A stretch of 64,000 bases of DNA from Bacteroidales bacterium (GTDB lineage: Bacteria; Bacteroidota; Bacteroidia; Bacteroidales; WCHB1-69). Below the pieces are notes generated by a model. It made no database searches and was not told the origin of the DNA. It was given only the letters and a program-made list of their open reading frames with translations. This document shows positions 34,774 to 44,155 of the stretch, piece after piece. The translations under genes were made by a program, and so were the position numbers. The stretch spans positions 62,001 through 126,000 of the forward strand of contig JAFZIP010000001.1 in the NCBI GenBank assembly GCA_017554325.1, in the 5' to 3' direction. The stretch's first letter is position 1. Each line of letters begins with the position of its first letter.

Positions 34774-35889
34774 TTATTCTGCCAATTGAAGTTCCTCTTC
34801 TTCCTCGCCGCAAGCCGCTCCGATGTAGATGGCGCTCAAGAGCGTAAAAACAAAAGCCTGGATGAAGGCCACCAGTAATTCGAGACAGCTCATAAAGAGG
34901 TAAAAAAAGATTGAGACAATCGAAACACCATAGCCAATGTAGGGTGACATCTGTCCGAAAATGAAAATCAAGGAGATGAAGCCTAACACGATAATATGTC
35001 CGGCGGTGATGTTGGCGAAAAGTCGCACCATCAGCACAAAAGGTTTCGTAAATACGCCTATGATCTCCACAAAAGGCATAATGGGAATCGGTACTTTGAG
35101 CCACCATGGCACACCTGGTGTATTGATGATGTCTTTCCAGTACTCCTTCTTGCCCGAAAATTGCGTCACGAAGAAGGTCAGCAGAGCGAGCACGCCCGTC
35201 ACGGCAATGTTGCCGGTGAGGTTGGCACCGCCCGGGAAAATGGGAATCAGACCCATCAGGTTGTTGAAGAGGATGAAGAAAAACAGCGTGAGCAGGAACG
35301 GAGTGTATTTCGGAGCGTTTTTACCCAAAGATGGATTGATGACCTCATCCTGCAAAAAGACAATCACCGGTTCCACGAACGCCTGCAAGCCCTTGGGAGC
35401 CTGGTCTGGGCGGCGCTTGTACTGTTTGGCCACCGACAGGAATATCCAGGTAATCAGAATCAGCGAGATAATCAGCGCGCACACATTCTTGGTGATGGAG
35501 ATATCGAATTTGCACACATGATCTACAGGGTAATCCACGCCCTCTTCCAAATGGCCAGTGTAATCGTCGGTCAACTTGACGATGCTGCCTTTCTGCTCGC
35601 CCCAGCCCATAGCGTATCCCTTGTAGGCGGCTTCGCCGTGGTGGAACTTGTTGGACATGAAAGCCACAAAATGGCCGTTATCAATCAACATCACCGGCAA
35701 TGGGATGGTCACGCTTTTGCCACCCTCGCCGCAGATATGCCATCCGTAGTTGTCCGTAACATGCTCAATGATAAATGGACCGGCGTCGAATTCTTTCTCC
35801 TCCGCAGCCAATACGGATTGGGAGAAAAAAGTCAGCAACAAAGCCACACAAAAGCCCGCCAGCACGTGTTTATAGTATTTGCAAATCAT
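34774..35889 (-). CDS. atpB: F0F1 ATP synthase subunit a
   Basis: A 371-residue membrane protein, longer than the enterobacterial form because of an N-terminal export signal and a periplasmic domain of about 110 residues, as usual in Bacteroidota. The proton-path block PFVLMVRLFANITAGHIIVL near 285-305 contains the essential Arg, followed by the helix ELLVAFIQAFVFTLLSAIYIG. First gene of the atpBEF group. No atpI, atpD or atpC is next to it, so the rest of the enzyme is encoded elsewhere. Confidence 0.95.
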   Translation of the reverse strand: MICKYYKHVLAGFCVALLLTFFSQSVLAAEEKEFDAGPFIIEHVTDNYGWHICGEGGKSVTIPLPVMLIDNGHFVAFMSNKFHHGEAAYKGYAMGWGEQKGSIVKLTDDYTGHLEEGVDYPVDHVCKFDISITKNVCALIISLILITWIFLSVAKQYKRRPDQAPKGLQAFVEPVIVFLQDEVINPSLGKNAPKYTPFLLTLFFFILFNNLMGLIPIFPGGANLTGNIAVTGVLALLTFFVTQFSGKKEYWKDIINTPGVPWWLKVPIPIMPFVEIIGVFTKPFVLMVRLFANITAGHIIVLGFISLIFIFGQMSPYIGYGVSIVSIFFYLFMSCLELLVAFIQAFVFTLLSAIYIGAACGEEEEELQLAE

Positions 35890-36013
35890 ACAATATCAAT
35901 TAGATATATTCTCAAACCCACTTTTACCCACCTACACAAAAAAGCGGCGCAATATACGAAAATTTAATTAGGAAGAGCGCGAAAAACAGCTTCATGTAGC
36001 CTTATGAAAATCT

Positions 36014-36469
36014 TTACCTTAATCGCTCCAACAAGCCCGTGCATCCTTCGATTACGTCGCGCCATGTGGCTTCAAAATCGCCTGTGTACCAGGGGTCTGC
36101 CACATCGCCGGGACGAGAGGTGTAATCCATCAGGAGGGAGATTTTCCCTTCGGTATCATCTCCCAACAGGCGGCGGAGATTGCGCAGGTTGTTATGATCC
36201 ATGGCAATGATATAGTCGTAATGCTTATAGTCGGCACGGGTAATCTGGCGGGCGGTCTTGCCCGCGCACGCAATACCGTGTTCCGCGAGTTTCCGCCGCG
36301 CAGGGGGATAGACGGGATTGCCAATCTCCTCTGTAGAGGTGGCCGCTGAGGCTATTTCAAATTGTTCGGACAGTCCAGCTTCTGCCACCAATTGTTTCAT
36401 CACAAACTCGGCCATCGGGCTGCGGCAGATGTTGCCGTGACAAATAAAAAGTATCTTCTTCATTTTCAT
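36014..36469 (-). CDS. Low-molecular-weight protein-tyrosine phosphatase
   Basis: A 151-residue phosphatase with the CX5R active site near the N-terminus (ICHGNICRS: C10, R16) and the general-acid loop DPWYTGDF near 123. It may act on a tyrosine kinase of polysaccharide export or on small-molecule phosphates. The ATG at 36469 overlaps the aroK stop (ATGA) and is preferred to the internal ATG at 36463. It is the last gene of elbB-aroK-phosphatase. Confidence 0.92.
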   Translation of the reverse strand: MKMKKILFICHGNICRSPMAEFVMKQLVAEAGLSEQFEIASAATSTEEIGNPVYPPARRKLAEHGIACAGKTARQITRADYKHYDYIIAMDHNNLRNLRRLLGDDTEGKISLLMDYTSRPGDVADPWYTGDFEATWRDVIEGCTGLLERLR

Positions 36470-36984
36470 TTTGCAAATAGATGACATATACGCTCACACA
36501 GGTTCTCGGCACTAACCTCATCCCCCTTCACTGTCAGCTGCGCCATACGATAATACGGCAATCTCTGTTCCAGCCTCTCTTGCACATACGCGACCAACTG
36601 ATCCTCCGTGAGACCTGCCGTCAGCGGGCGTTCTTTCTTGCTGTTTTTCAACCGCTGCACAAGGGTTTCTTCCGACAGGTCAACATAGACCGTCGCGGCG
36701 AATTCATTCATCAGCCGCATGGCATCTTGGTTAGCGGGGGTGCCCCCTCCGGCGGCTATCACCATCCCCTGACATTTCAGCATCTCTTTCAGCGTCTGGT
36801 ACTCGCACTGCCGAAAAACAGATTCCCCATACTTCTGAAAGATATGGGGAATCGTAGCATGGTATTTTTCTTCGATAGCATCGTCCAGATCGACAAACTC
36901 AAGGCCCAGGCGAAGCGCCAGTGCACGACCTAAAGTGGTCTTGCCTGCGCCGGAGAAACCGACCAGAACAATATTGCGCACCAT
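36466..36984 (-). CDS. aroK: Shikimate kinase
   Basis: A 172-residue P-loop kinase of the aromatic amino-acid pathway, phosphorylating shikimate at O3. GFSGAGKTTLGRALA (about 9-23) is the Walker A, LDDAIE the Mg site, FRQCEYQTL and AAGGGTPAN the shikimate-binding parts, and KKERPLTAG the lid with its Arg. The ATG at 36984 overlaps the elbB stop (TGATG). It is coupled to genes on both sides. Confidence 0.94.
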   Translation of the reverse strand: MVRNIVLVGFSGAGKTTLGRALALRLGLEFVDLDDAIEEKYHATIPHIFQKYGESVFRQCEYQTLKEMLKCQGMVIAAGGGTPANQDAMRLMNEFAATVYVDLSEETLVQRLKNSKKERPLTAGLTEDQLVAYVQERLEQRLPYYRMAQLTVKGDEVSAENLCERICHLFAK

Positions 36985-37634
36985 CACTGCATGTTTTCGA
37001 GGATGGCGTCAATGAGATTCTGCGCACAGTCGGCGATGTCGGAGATGCGGGCAGGCAGCATGTAGCACGGCGTGGTGAACACCATATTCTGCTTGTCCGC
37101 AATGACGCCTGTCTGCAAAGTGTTGATGTGCTGGGAGCCGAAGCTGATCACATTCGCGATGGTGCCCTCGTCGTTGCCCACGGTGATGGTCACGTCGCCC
37201 AAAACCTTGGCTATCATCACGGGTGCGATGCACAGCGCGCCGATGGGCTTATGCGCGGCGTGGAACGCCTTGATGAGCTTGGCCACATCCTCACGCACAG
37301 TGCAGTTTTTGCCGTCGAATGCGTATGTGAACAGGTTCTTGGCCGCGCCGTTCCCACCAGGGAACACCAACGCGTCAAAATCCTCCACACGACATTCTTC
37401 GATGGGGCGGATGTCGCCGCGCGCGATGCGCGCGGCCTCCACCATCATATTGCGCTTCTCCTGTGTGGCTTCCTTTGTACAATGGTTCACCACATGGTAT
37501 TGATTGTCGTTGGGTGCAAAGATGCTGTAGGTACATTCATTGCGGTCGATGGCCAACAGGGTCATCACGGACTCGTGGATTTCACTTCCGTCCAGAGAAC
37601 CACAGCCACATAATATCACAGCAAATTTTTTCAT
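36984..37634 (-). CDS. elbB: Isoprenoid biosynthesis glyoxalase ElbB (DJ-1/PfpI-like)
   Basis: A 216-residue class I glutamine-amidotransferase-fold protein. VILCGCGSLDGSEIHESV is the ElbB N-terminus, ALVFPGGNGAAKNL precedes the nucleophile region, and GALCIAPVMIAKVLG has the nucleophilic-elbow Cys. Family members have glyoxalase activity; the physiological role is unclear. It lies 13 bases after the GT117 gene and overlaps aroK by one base. Confidence 0.93.
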   Translation of the reverse strand: MKKFAVILCGCGSLDGSEIHESVMTLLAIDRNECTYSIFAPNDNQYHVVNHCTKEATQEKRNMMVEAARIARGDIRPIEECRVEDFDALVFPGGNGAAKNLFTYAFDGKNCTVREDVAKLIKAFHAAHKPIGALCIAPVMIAKVLGDVTITVGNDEGTIANVISFGSQHINTLQTGVIADKQNMVFTTPCYMLPARISDIADCAQNLIDAILENMQ

Positions 37635-37647
37635 ATTTTCTTAATTT

Positions 37648-40600
37648 TTATTGGTTTGTGTCTTGTTGAAACACCATCCTCGGGCGGTCCAAACTGTTGT
37701 AGAAATTACGGTAGGCACTGCCCATATTCGGGGAAATTCCGTCCATCGCATTCAGCTGGCTCTCTGCAATACTCTGCAATTTCTTGACCGTGGCATTGTC
37801 TCCCGCCACCTCAGCAATGTCCTGCAACTGATGCAACTCCTGGAAGTTGTTGGCGACAGCCTGCTGATCAAACTCGGGTTGACGAATCAGGCGAGTGATG
37901 CTGTTGGACAAGCCCTGGGCATAATATGCAGCCAAGTTGTCAAACTTCAACTCCTTGAATTTGGAAGCCATGGTCTGATCGGGGTATCTGACATTGGTCA
38001 TCAGATAATGCAGGAACATCATATCATAATGGATATTATCCTCGTGGATGGCCAAGGTGTTGTCGTCGCATTGGTTATACCAAGCAAAGAGATCTGCCAT
38101 CTGATTCCAAATGGATTTGGCCATCTCCATACCCTTCTGATTTCCACTGGGCGTATTCAGTTTGAAATAATCCTGCATATAGAAAATACAGTTCTGTGTA
38201 TAACCATACACGTTGGACATGACGGATACATACGGGAAGACCTCGTTCGGGAGAACTTTATTGCCCTGGTCAAAAGCCTGCTCGGCTTTTTCCACATCGC
38301 CCTCAGCCAACAGCTGGTTGCCCAGACGGTTGTACAGACGGCGGACAAGGGAGATTAAACGGGTATTGTCCTCGCTATGATACACACGGGGGTCATTGAG
38401 GCCACCCCATGCGTACGGATAGGCATCGTGTTTGGGCATATCAGGATGATTGAGGAAATCTTCACGACTGTGGTCATTGAACACATTCATCAGATTATTG
38501 TACAGAATCTCAGAATTGATACGGCCCGTTTCATTGGAGCGCGAAGTCTTGATAGGCACCAATCTGTATGCAAATCCCTCCAGTTGGAAATATTCTTCCA
38601 GTCCGAGATAAGCTTCGGAGCCTGTAGTAGAAGCATAATAGATGGGACGTTCCCAGTTGTTGGAAGCTATAATGTCCATCATGATGATATAAGCCTTGGC
38701 CAGCGGGGTAACACCCGGCTTGCCAACGTTCCACTCCAAGCGATCCACGATGAGTGCGGAGTCTTTGGGACTCACGGTCCCGTTAGCTAACACCTTGGCC
38801 TTGTCAACCGGCAGGGAGAAGCTGGCGGGAATGGCACGACCATTGGAACGGTAACCCTTGCTCTGCGACAAAAGGAACAAATGACGAGTATGGTCGAATT
38901 GCGGATCTTTGATGTAATTCACGACAGCGTTCAAATCCACAAACTGATTCTCTCCTGGTTCGAGGTAGAGAACGTCGCGAGTGCCATCCTTGTACTGGTT
39001 CCAAGTCATGGAAATAGGCAGAGCTTCTGATTCGTACGCCTTGCGTTTCATCTGATCCACATACCAGCTGGTGCTGAGGAGTGACAGGTTGCACACGCGC
39101 ACATCGGTACGATAGCCTTCCACTTCCTGGGCGTACCACAACGGAAAGGTATCGTTATCGCCCAATGTAAACAGAATGGCGTTGGGGGCACACGAATCCA
39201 AATAGTTCTTGGCAATAGCCAGGGCCGTATATCGGTTCGATCGGTCATGGTCGTTCCAATTCTGGTTTGCCATCACACATGGTACCAGGCCAAAGCACAC
39301 CACTGTGGTGAGCACTGCACCGGCAATCTGCACCGGTTTGTTCTTGATTTTATCAAACAGTTCATAGATACCCAGCACACCGAATCCGATCCATATAGCA
39401 AAAGCATAGAACGAGGCGGCGAAAGCATAGTCACGCTCACGCGGCTGGAAAGCGTACATGTTCAGATAAAACGCAATAGCAAGACCCGTCATGATGAACA
39501 GCATGAACACCACAAAAGCATTCTGTGTATCCTTGCGGGTTTGATAGAAGATACCCACCAATCCCAACAGTAAGGGCAGCAGATAATAGGTGTTGTGGCC
39601 CGGGCGCTGCATGGCGACAGGCTGGTTTCTCTGTTCACCTACCATGGCCTTGTCTATGAAGGGTATTCCTGTGATCCAGTTGCCGTTCATACTGTCACCA
39701 CGACCCTGAAGGTCATTCTGACGACCAGAGAAGTTCCACATGAAATATCTCCAGTACATGTAGCCAAACTGATACGTTTGCAGGAATTTGATGTTTTGTT
39801 TCCAGGAAGGCGTGTCGCCACGGGCCAGTTCCCGGCGGGCTTCACGATCGGAAGGACTGTCGCTGTTGTAGCGGTTGTTCAGCCAGTTGATGTACTCGCT
39901 CTGCTTTTCTGGCGACCACATTCTCGGGAAAAGCATACAACCTGACGGGTCGTATTGCAGCTTCTCGCCCTGTCGGTCGTTGGAAACCACATAGCGTTTG
40001 GCATTCTGATCCTTCACGTAAACAGGCTTGCCGTTTTCAGCATTGATCACCTTTGTATTGTAGCTCTGGCCGTAGAACAAGGGATTGGAACCATATTGCT
40101 CACGATTCAGATAGGACAACAAAGCGACCGCATCTTCCGGATTGTTCTCGTCAATGGTCGGATTGGCGTTGGAACGAATCACCAAAGTGAAGAATGTGGA
40201 GTAACCGATGAGCAACATCAGGAAACAGAAAGTGCCCGTCAGCAATATTGGTTTATTCTTCTTGTAACCAGCTACAATACCCCAAGCAATTAAGGCGACA
40301 AGTATCAGGAAGAAGAATATGGTACCGGTGTTGAACGGCAGGTGCAGCGAGTTCACGAAGAACAGGTCGAACTTTCCAGCCAAGTTCACCACTTGCGGAA
40401 TGATGCCCCACAGGATAAGGCCGAGCAGCACCACAGAGCCGCAAAGGGAGAGGAACACACCCCATTCTGCTTTCGACTTCAAAGTACCTCTCTTTGCGCA
40501 CATCACGAACAACGGAATTGTGATGAAAATCCAGATCAGGAACATCCACAAAGTGGAGCAGAAGAATGCAAAGAAGAAGGAGATGATGGCCATGGTGAGC

Positions 40601-41271
40601 ACTGCACCCATGCCAGTGGCATTCTTGGAAAGTTTATAGTAAACAATCAGCACGATAGCCGGCAAGGTCAGCAAGTTCAGCAAGTGAACGCCGATGGAGA
40701 GACCCACCAGATAGGCGATGAGGACAATCCAACGGTTGGGGTTGACATTGGCCTTGGGATTATCATACTCCTCGTCCCACTTCAGAATACACCAGAACAC
40801 CAGAGCTGTGAAGAAGGAAGACATGGCGTAAACCTCACCCTCCACAGCGGAGAACCAGAACGTGTCGCTGAACGCGTAAGCCATGGCACCTACGAGAGCG
40901 GCGCCTATCACGGCTATGAAGCGAGGCGTATTCATCTCACCGTACTTGGCCACGAGTTTGCGAGCTAAACGCACGATGGTGAAATAGAGCAACATGATGG
41001 TGAGACCACTGCATACGGCTGACATGCTGTTCACGCAGAAAGCCATTTTGGTCGGGTCGCCGCCAGCAAACAGCGTGCAGATACGACCGATAATCTGAAA
41101 AGTGGGTGCTCCAGGGGGGTGACCCACCAGCAACTTCGAAGTTGTAGCGATGTATTCACCACAGTCCCACCAGGAGACGGTCGGCTCGGCGGTCATGATA
41201 TAAACGGCAGAAGCCACAATACCGATGATTACACCGAGAATCGTGTTAATCAATTTTTGCGTTTTATTCAT
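37648..41271 (-). CDS. DUF2723 / GT117 family membrane glycosyltransferase-like protein
   Basis: A 1207-residue membrane protein. EPTVSWWDCGEYIATTSKLLVGHPPGAPTF (positions about 29-58) is the DUF2723 signature with an Asp-containing luminal loop as in GT-C enzymes; about a dozen membrane helices fill residues 1-650. A long soluble C-terminal part holds TPR-like segments. The human homologue TMEM260 is a protein O-mannosyltransferase, so a role in protein O-glycosylation of exported proteins is a reasonable inference. Large single-copy members are typical of Bacteroidota. It lies upstream of elbB on the minus strand, after a 7-bp tandem repeat. Confidence 0.85.
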   Translation of the reverse strand: MNKTQKLINTILGVIIGIVASAVYIMTAEPTVSWWDCGEYIATTSKLLVGHPPGAPTFQIIGRICTLFAGGDPTKMAFCVNSMSAVCSGLTIMLLYFTIVRLARKLVAKYGEMNTPRFIAVIGAALVGAMAYAFSDTFWFSAVEGEVYAMSSFFTALVFWCILKWDEEYDNPKANVNPNRWIVLIAYLVGLSIGVHLLNLLTLPAIVLIVYYKLSKNATGMGAVLTMAIISFFFAFFCSTLWMFLIWIFITIPLFVMCAKRGTLKSKAEWGVFLSLCGSVVLLGLILWGIIPQVVNLAGKFDLFFVNSLHLPFNTGTIFFFLILVALIAWGIVAGYKKNKPILLTGTFCFLMLLIGYSTFFTLVIRSNANPTIDENNPEDAVALLSYLNREQYGSNPLFYGQSYNTKVINAENGKPVYVKDQNAKRYVVSNDRQGEKLQYDPSGCMLFPRMWSPEKQSEYINWLNNRYNSDSPSDREARRELARGDTPSWKQNIKFLQTYQFGYMYWRYFMWNFSGRQNDLQGRGDSMNGNWITGIPFIDKAMVGEQRNQPVAMQRPGHNTYYLLPLLLGLVGIFYQTRKDTQNAFVVFMLFIMTGLAIAFYLNMYAFQPRERDYAFAASFYAFAIWIGFGVLGIYELFDKIKNKPVQIAGAVLTTVVCFGLVPCVMANQNWNDHDRSNRYTALAIAKNYLDSCAPNAILFTLGDNDTFPLWYAQEVEGYRTDVRVCNLSLLSTSWYVDQMKRKAYESEALPISMTWNQYKDGTRDVLYLEPGENQFVDLNAVVNYIKDPQFDHTRHLFLLSQSKGYRSNGRAIPASFSLPVDKAKVLANGTVSPKDSALIVDRLEWNVGKPGVTPLAKAYIIMMDIIASNNWERPIYYASTTGSEAYLGLEEYFQLEGFAYRLVPIKTSRSNETGRINSEILYNNLMNVFNDHSREDFLNHPDMPKHDAYPYAWGGLNDPRVYHSEDNTRLISLVRRLYNRLGNQLLAEGDVEKAEQAFDQGNKVLPNEVFPYVSVMSNVYGYTQNCIFYMQDYFKLNTPSGNQKGMEMAKSIWNQMADLFAWYNQCDDNTLAIHEDNIHYDMMFLHYLMTNVRYPDQTMASKFKELKFDNLAAYYAQGLSNSITRLIRQPEFDQQAVANNFQELHQLQDIAEVAGDNATVKKLQSIAESQLNAMDGISPNMGSAYRNFYNSLDRPRMVFQQDTNQ

Positions 41272-41326
41272 TATTTTTAGGATTTATATTTTTTTAAGCT
41301 ATTGGCTTTGGGCTATTAGCCTTTTC

Positions 41327-41361
41327 AACTCTAAACTCTAAACTATAAACTTTAAACTCTA
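41327..41361 (-). repeat. 7-bp tandem repeat (AACTCTA type) after pheS
   Basis: Five 7-base units (AACTCTA, AACTCTA, AACTATA, AACTTTA, AACTCTA) plus a decayed sixth. The array starts six bases after the pheS TAA stop on the minus strand and is the same unit as the one at the gmhA stop (11532-11559). Confidence 0.75.
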
Positions 41362-41366
41362 AACTT

Positions 41367-42389
41367 TTAAAGCGTCGCCGCCTTGAATTGTTGCAGGAAG
41401 CGAACATCGTTCTCAAAGTAGAGACGGATGTCGTTGGTCCTGTATTTGAGCATTGTCATACGTTCAATTCCGAGACCGAAGGCAAAGCCGCTGTATTTCT
41501 CGCTGTCGATACCGCAGTTCTCCAGAACGTTGGGATCCACCATGCCGCAGCCCAAAATCTCCACCCAACCGGTGTGTTTGCAGAGGTTGCAGCCCTCGCC
41601 ACCACAGATGTAGCAAGAAACATCCATTTCAGCGGACGGCTCCGTGAACGGGAAGTAGGACGGACGCAGACGGATGCGCACATCGGGGCCGAACATACGT
41701 TGAGCGAAATAGAGCAGCGTCTGTTTCATATCTGCAAAAGAAACCTTCTCGGCCACATAGAGACCTTCCACCTGATGGAAGATGCAGTGGGCGCGGGAGG
41801 TGATGGCCTCGTTGCGGAACACGCGACCCGGGCAAATCACGCGGATCGGCGGTTGCTGTTTCTCCATGGTTCGGACCTGCAACGAAGAGGTGTGCGTGCG
41901 CAACAGCACGTCGGGATGCAACTCCACGAAGAAGGTGTCCTGCATATCGCGGGCGGGATGCTCCTCGGCAAAGTTGAGTGCGGTGAACACGTGCCAGTCG
42001 TCCTCAATGTCGGGACCCGTAACAGCCGTGAATCCGATGTCTTCGAAAATGCGGCGCACCTGGTTCATCATGATGGAGATAGGGTGCATGGAGCCCAAGG
42101 GAATATTGGCCGATGGGCGAGTGACATCCGCGATAGTGTTGAGGGAACATATTGCAGCCTCCATTTTGGATTTCTGCTCCTCAAAACGTTGTTGTGCCTT
42201 GTCTTTCAGTTCGTTGAGCATCTGTCCAAAGCCTTTGCGTTCTTCCGGGGCAATGTTCTTGATCTCACCGAACATGGACTGCAACTCACTTTTCTTGCTC
42301 AAGAAATTGAGACGAAACTGCTCCAACGCATCCGCATTCTCAATTTTGTAATTTTCAATTTCTGCTCTTATTTCTTCAATGGATTTCAT
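41367..42389 (-). CDS. pheS: Phenylalanine--tRNA ligase alpha subunit
   Basis: A 340-residue class II aminoacyl-tRNA synthetase subunit. The N-terminal coiled-coil, the motif-2-like RVFRNEAITSRAHCIFHQVEG, PSYFPFTEPSAEMDV (phenylalanine pocket) and the motif-3 GFAFGLGIERMTML are complete. CYICGGEGCNLCKHTGW shows cysteines like a zinc-binding insert. The beta subunit pheT is not in the window, so the two are encoded separately. It is 47 bases after the PPIase gene, with a 9-bp tandem repeat between. Confidence 0.96.
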   Translation of the reverse strand: MKSIEEIRAEIENYKIENADALEQFRLNFLSKKSELQSMFGEIKNIAPEERKGFGQMLNELKDKAQQRFEEQKSKMEAAICSLNTIADVTRPSANIPLGSMHPISIMMNQVRRIFEDIGFTAVTGPDIEDDWHVFTALNFAEEHPARDMQDTFFVELHPDVLLRTHTSSLQVRTMEKQQPPIRVICPGRVFRNEAITSRAHCIFHQVEGLYVAEKVSFADMKQTLLYFAQRMFGPDVRIRLRPSYFPFTEPSAEMDVSCYICGGEGCNLCKHTGWVEILGCGMVDPNVLENCGIDSEKYSGFAFGLGIERMTMLKYRTNDIRLYFENDVRFLQQFKAATL

Positions 42390-42396
42390 ACGATGA

Positions 42397-42438
42397 TGGG
42401 GTAAATGGGGTAAAAGAGGTGAATGAGGTAAATGGGTT
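42397..42438 (-). repeat. 9-bp tandem repeat (GGGGTAAAT type) at the PPIase stop
   Basis: Plus-strand units GGGGTAAAT, GGGGTAAAA, GAGGTGAAT, GAGGTAAAT, GGGTTA, ending in the stop codon of the minus-strand PPIase gene (42437-42439). The same unit occurs after murF-alr at 14079-14114. Confidence 0.7.
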
Positions 42439-43156
42439 ATTTTAGGATTGTGACACTGAGGATTTTAATATCTTCTGTAGGGCGATCGAACTGGTCCTTG
42501 GGTTGGGCGGCGATTTTGTCCACCACCTCCATGCCGCTGAGCACCTGCCCGAACACGGTGTATTCGCCATCCAGGAACGGGGCGCCGCCGAGGGTGGTAT
42601 AGACTTCGCGCTGCTCGGGGGTGAACGTCTTGCCCGTACGTTGTTGAAGCATGTCAAGATAGGCATTGTCGTACGGTTTGCCATCCACGATGTAGAACTG
42701 TGAGGCGGACGAGGACTTGGCCGGGTTGTTGTCGCGGGCTGCGGCCACGGCACCTCTGCGATGGTAGAGCGTGGGCACGAATTCTGCCGGAATACGGTAG
42801 TCTGGACCGCCTGCACCCAGACGCTGACCGGGTTTCGCAGTCTTGGAATCCGGATCGCCCGTCTGAATCATGAATCCTTGGATGATACGATGGAACAATA
42901 CGCCATCATAATAGTTCTCTTTCACCAATTTGATGAAATTGTCCCGATGTTGGGGGGTCTCGTTGTAAAGCGCAATTTTGATATTGCCTTTGGTGGTTTT
43001 GATCAGTACTTCTGTCATTTTTTCGGATTTAATTTCTGCCTTCGCCTCCGGAGCAGAGTCCGTTTTCTTGGTCTCCGATTCCATTTTCTTCTGCGAAGAA
43101 CATGCAGATAATATCATGATAGACAATAAGATAATACTAAAAAATCTTTTATTCAT
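42437..43156 (-). CDS. Lipoprotein peptidyl-prolyl isomerase (cyclophilin type)
   Basis: A 239-residue outer-envelope lipoprotein. The signal peptide ends with a lipobox (ILSAC, C19) and a short Ser/Lys-rich linker, followed by a cyclophilin domain: FHRIIQGFMIQTGDP, AAARDNNPAKSSSASQFYI and FGQVLSGMEVVDKI are the isomerase motifs. It folds exported proteins by proline isomerisation. The ATG at 43156 makes a proper lipoprotein signal; an earlier in-frame start would precede the promoter at 43178-43185. The stop lies in a 9-bp tandem repeat. Confidence 0.92.
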   Translation of the reverse strand: MNKRFFSIILLSIMILSACSSQKKMESETKKTDSAPEAKAEIKSEKMTEVLIKTTKGNIKIALYNETPQHRDNFIKLVKENYYDGVLFHRIIQGFMIQTGDPDSKTAKPGQRLGAGGPDYRIPAEFVPTLYHRRGAVAAARDNNPAKSSSASQFYIVDGKPYDNAYLDMLQQRTGKTFTPEQREVYTTLGGAPFLDGEYTVFGQVLSGMEVVDKIAAQPKDQFDRPTEDIKILSVTILK

Positions 43157-43177
43157 AGCATTTTTCCTTAAAAGCGG

Positions 43178-43185
43178 CAAATATA
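43178..43185 (-). promoter_or_regulatory. -7 box (TATATTTG) for the PPIase gene
   Basis: Minus-strand TATATTTG 21 bases before the ATG at 43156. Confidence 0.65.
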
Positions 43186-43213
43186 CAAAAATTGAGCACA
43201 CTGCGTCACCCTA

Positions 43214-44053
43214 TTATTTACCGGAACCTACATCGTGAGTGCTGAAGTACTCTTTCCCGGCCTCGTAGCCGATTTGATACAGTTCGTCCACATATTTGAA
43301 ATCTAACAGCCAGTAATCCTGAGGGTCAATCTTTATCACATCCGTGAACAAATCCGCATGCTGAAATGAATTTAAGGCTGGAATGCTAAAGAGTGAGCGT
43401 AGCCAAAGGGAAACAACATCCCGTTTAGGCTGCGGTTTCTCGAGCAGCAGCAGCGAACCAATCCGAATGTCACAGTGTTCATCCAAAAGAGGCTGAATGG
43501 GCATGTTGTCGTATATGCCACCATCCACGTGTGGGCAACTGTCTATCCACACCGGAGAGAAAACAACAGGCACTGCGGATGACGCCATTACGTATTTCAC
43601 AAGGTCACCGCCTGAGCCTTTATACACTGGCTTGAGAGAGTCCATGTTGAACGAGCAGCAGTAGAAGGAGCATTTCAAGGAGTCGAAGCTGTTGTGTGGC
43701 ACGTATTTCAAAAGCGTTTTCTGGATATGATTGGTACTGATTAAACCACCTTTCTTGTGCCAAGAAAACAACACAACACCTGTCAGGCGATCCATTTCTT
43801 CATCTTTAATAAACTGCAGGATATCTTCCGGAGAATTGCCAGCAGCATACAACATGCCTATAATAGCTCCCATGGAGGTACCCACTAAGCAGTCGGGTTT
43901 GATTCCGGCTTCATCCATAGCCTGGAGAAAGCCCAAGTGTGCATATCCCAACGCGGCACCTCCTGCCAAGGAAACGCCGACTTTCTGGGCATGGGCCGCT
44001 TGCGTGCCCATCATCATCATCGCAACAACCATAATTCGCAACAATAATTTCAT
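43214..44053 (-). CDS. Patatin-like phospholipase, exported
   Basis: A 279-residue patatin-fold hydrolase with a signal peptide (residues 1-22, cut near AHAQ). The oxyanion loop LAGGAALGYAHLG, the nucleophile VGTSMGAIIG (S60) and the DGG of HVDGGIYDN (about D177) form the complete Ser-Asp dyad site, so it should be an active lipid or lysolipid acylhydrolase in the periplasm or outer membrane. It lacks the C-terminal barrel of PlpD-type proteins. It is divergent from the mutase gene. Confidence 0.92.
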   Translation of the reverse strand: MKLLLRIMVVAMMMMGTQAAHAQKVGVSLAGGAALGYAHLGFLQAMDEAGIKPDCLVGTSMGAIIGMLYAAGNSPEDILQFIKDEEMDRLTGVVLFSWHKKGGLISTNHIQKTLLKYVPHNSFDSLKCSFYCCSFNMDSLKPVYKGSGGDLVKYVMASSAVPVVFSPVWIDSCPHVDGGIYDNMPIQPLLDEHCDIRIGSLLLLEKPQPKRDVVSLWLRSLFSIPALNSFQHADLFTDVIKIDPQDYWLLDFKYVDELYQIGYEAGKEYFSTHDVGSGK

Positions 44054-44073
44054 GATACAAAAACTTTGGGCTG

Positions 44074-44081
44074 CAAAATTA
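44074..44081 (-). promoter_or_regulatory. -7 box (TAATTTTG) for the patatin gene
   Basis: Minus-strand TAATTTTG 20 bases before the ATG at 44053; divergent from the mutB box at 44113-44120. Confidence 0.65.
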
Positions 44082-44112
44082 CATTTTTTGACAGAAGAGG
44101 CCAATCTTTTTG

Positions 44113-44120
44113 TATCTTTG
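44113..44120 (+). promoter_or_regulatory. -7 box (TATCTTTG) for mutB
   Basis: TATCTTTG 35 bases before the ATG at 44156. The gene therefore has its own promoter and no upstream mutA. Confidence 0.7.
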
Positions 44121-44155
44121 CACCCTCAAAATATGAGTGAGTAAAATTTAAGAAA

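Noticed and set aside
41388..42404. Long open frame (338 codons) antisense to pheS
   Set aside because: It is the mirror of a conserved synthetase gene, has no promoter and encodes no recognisable domain.
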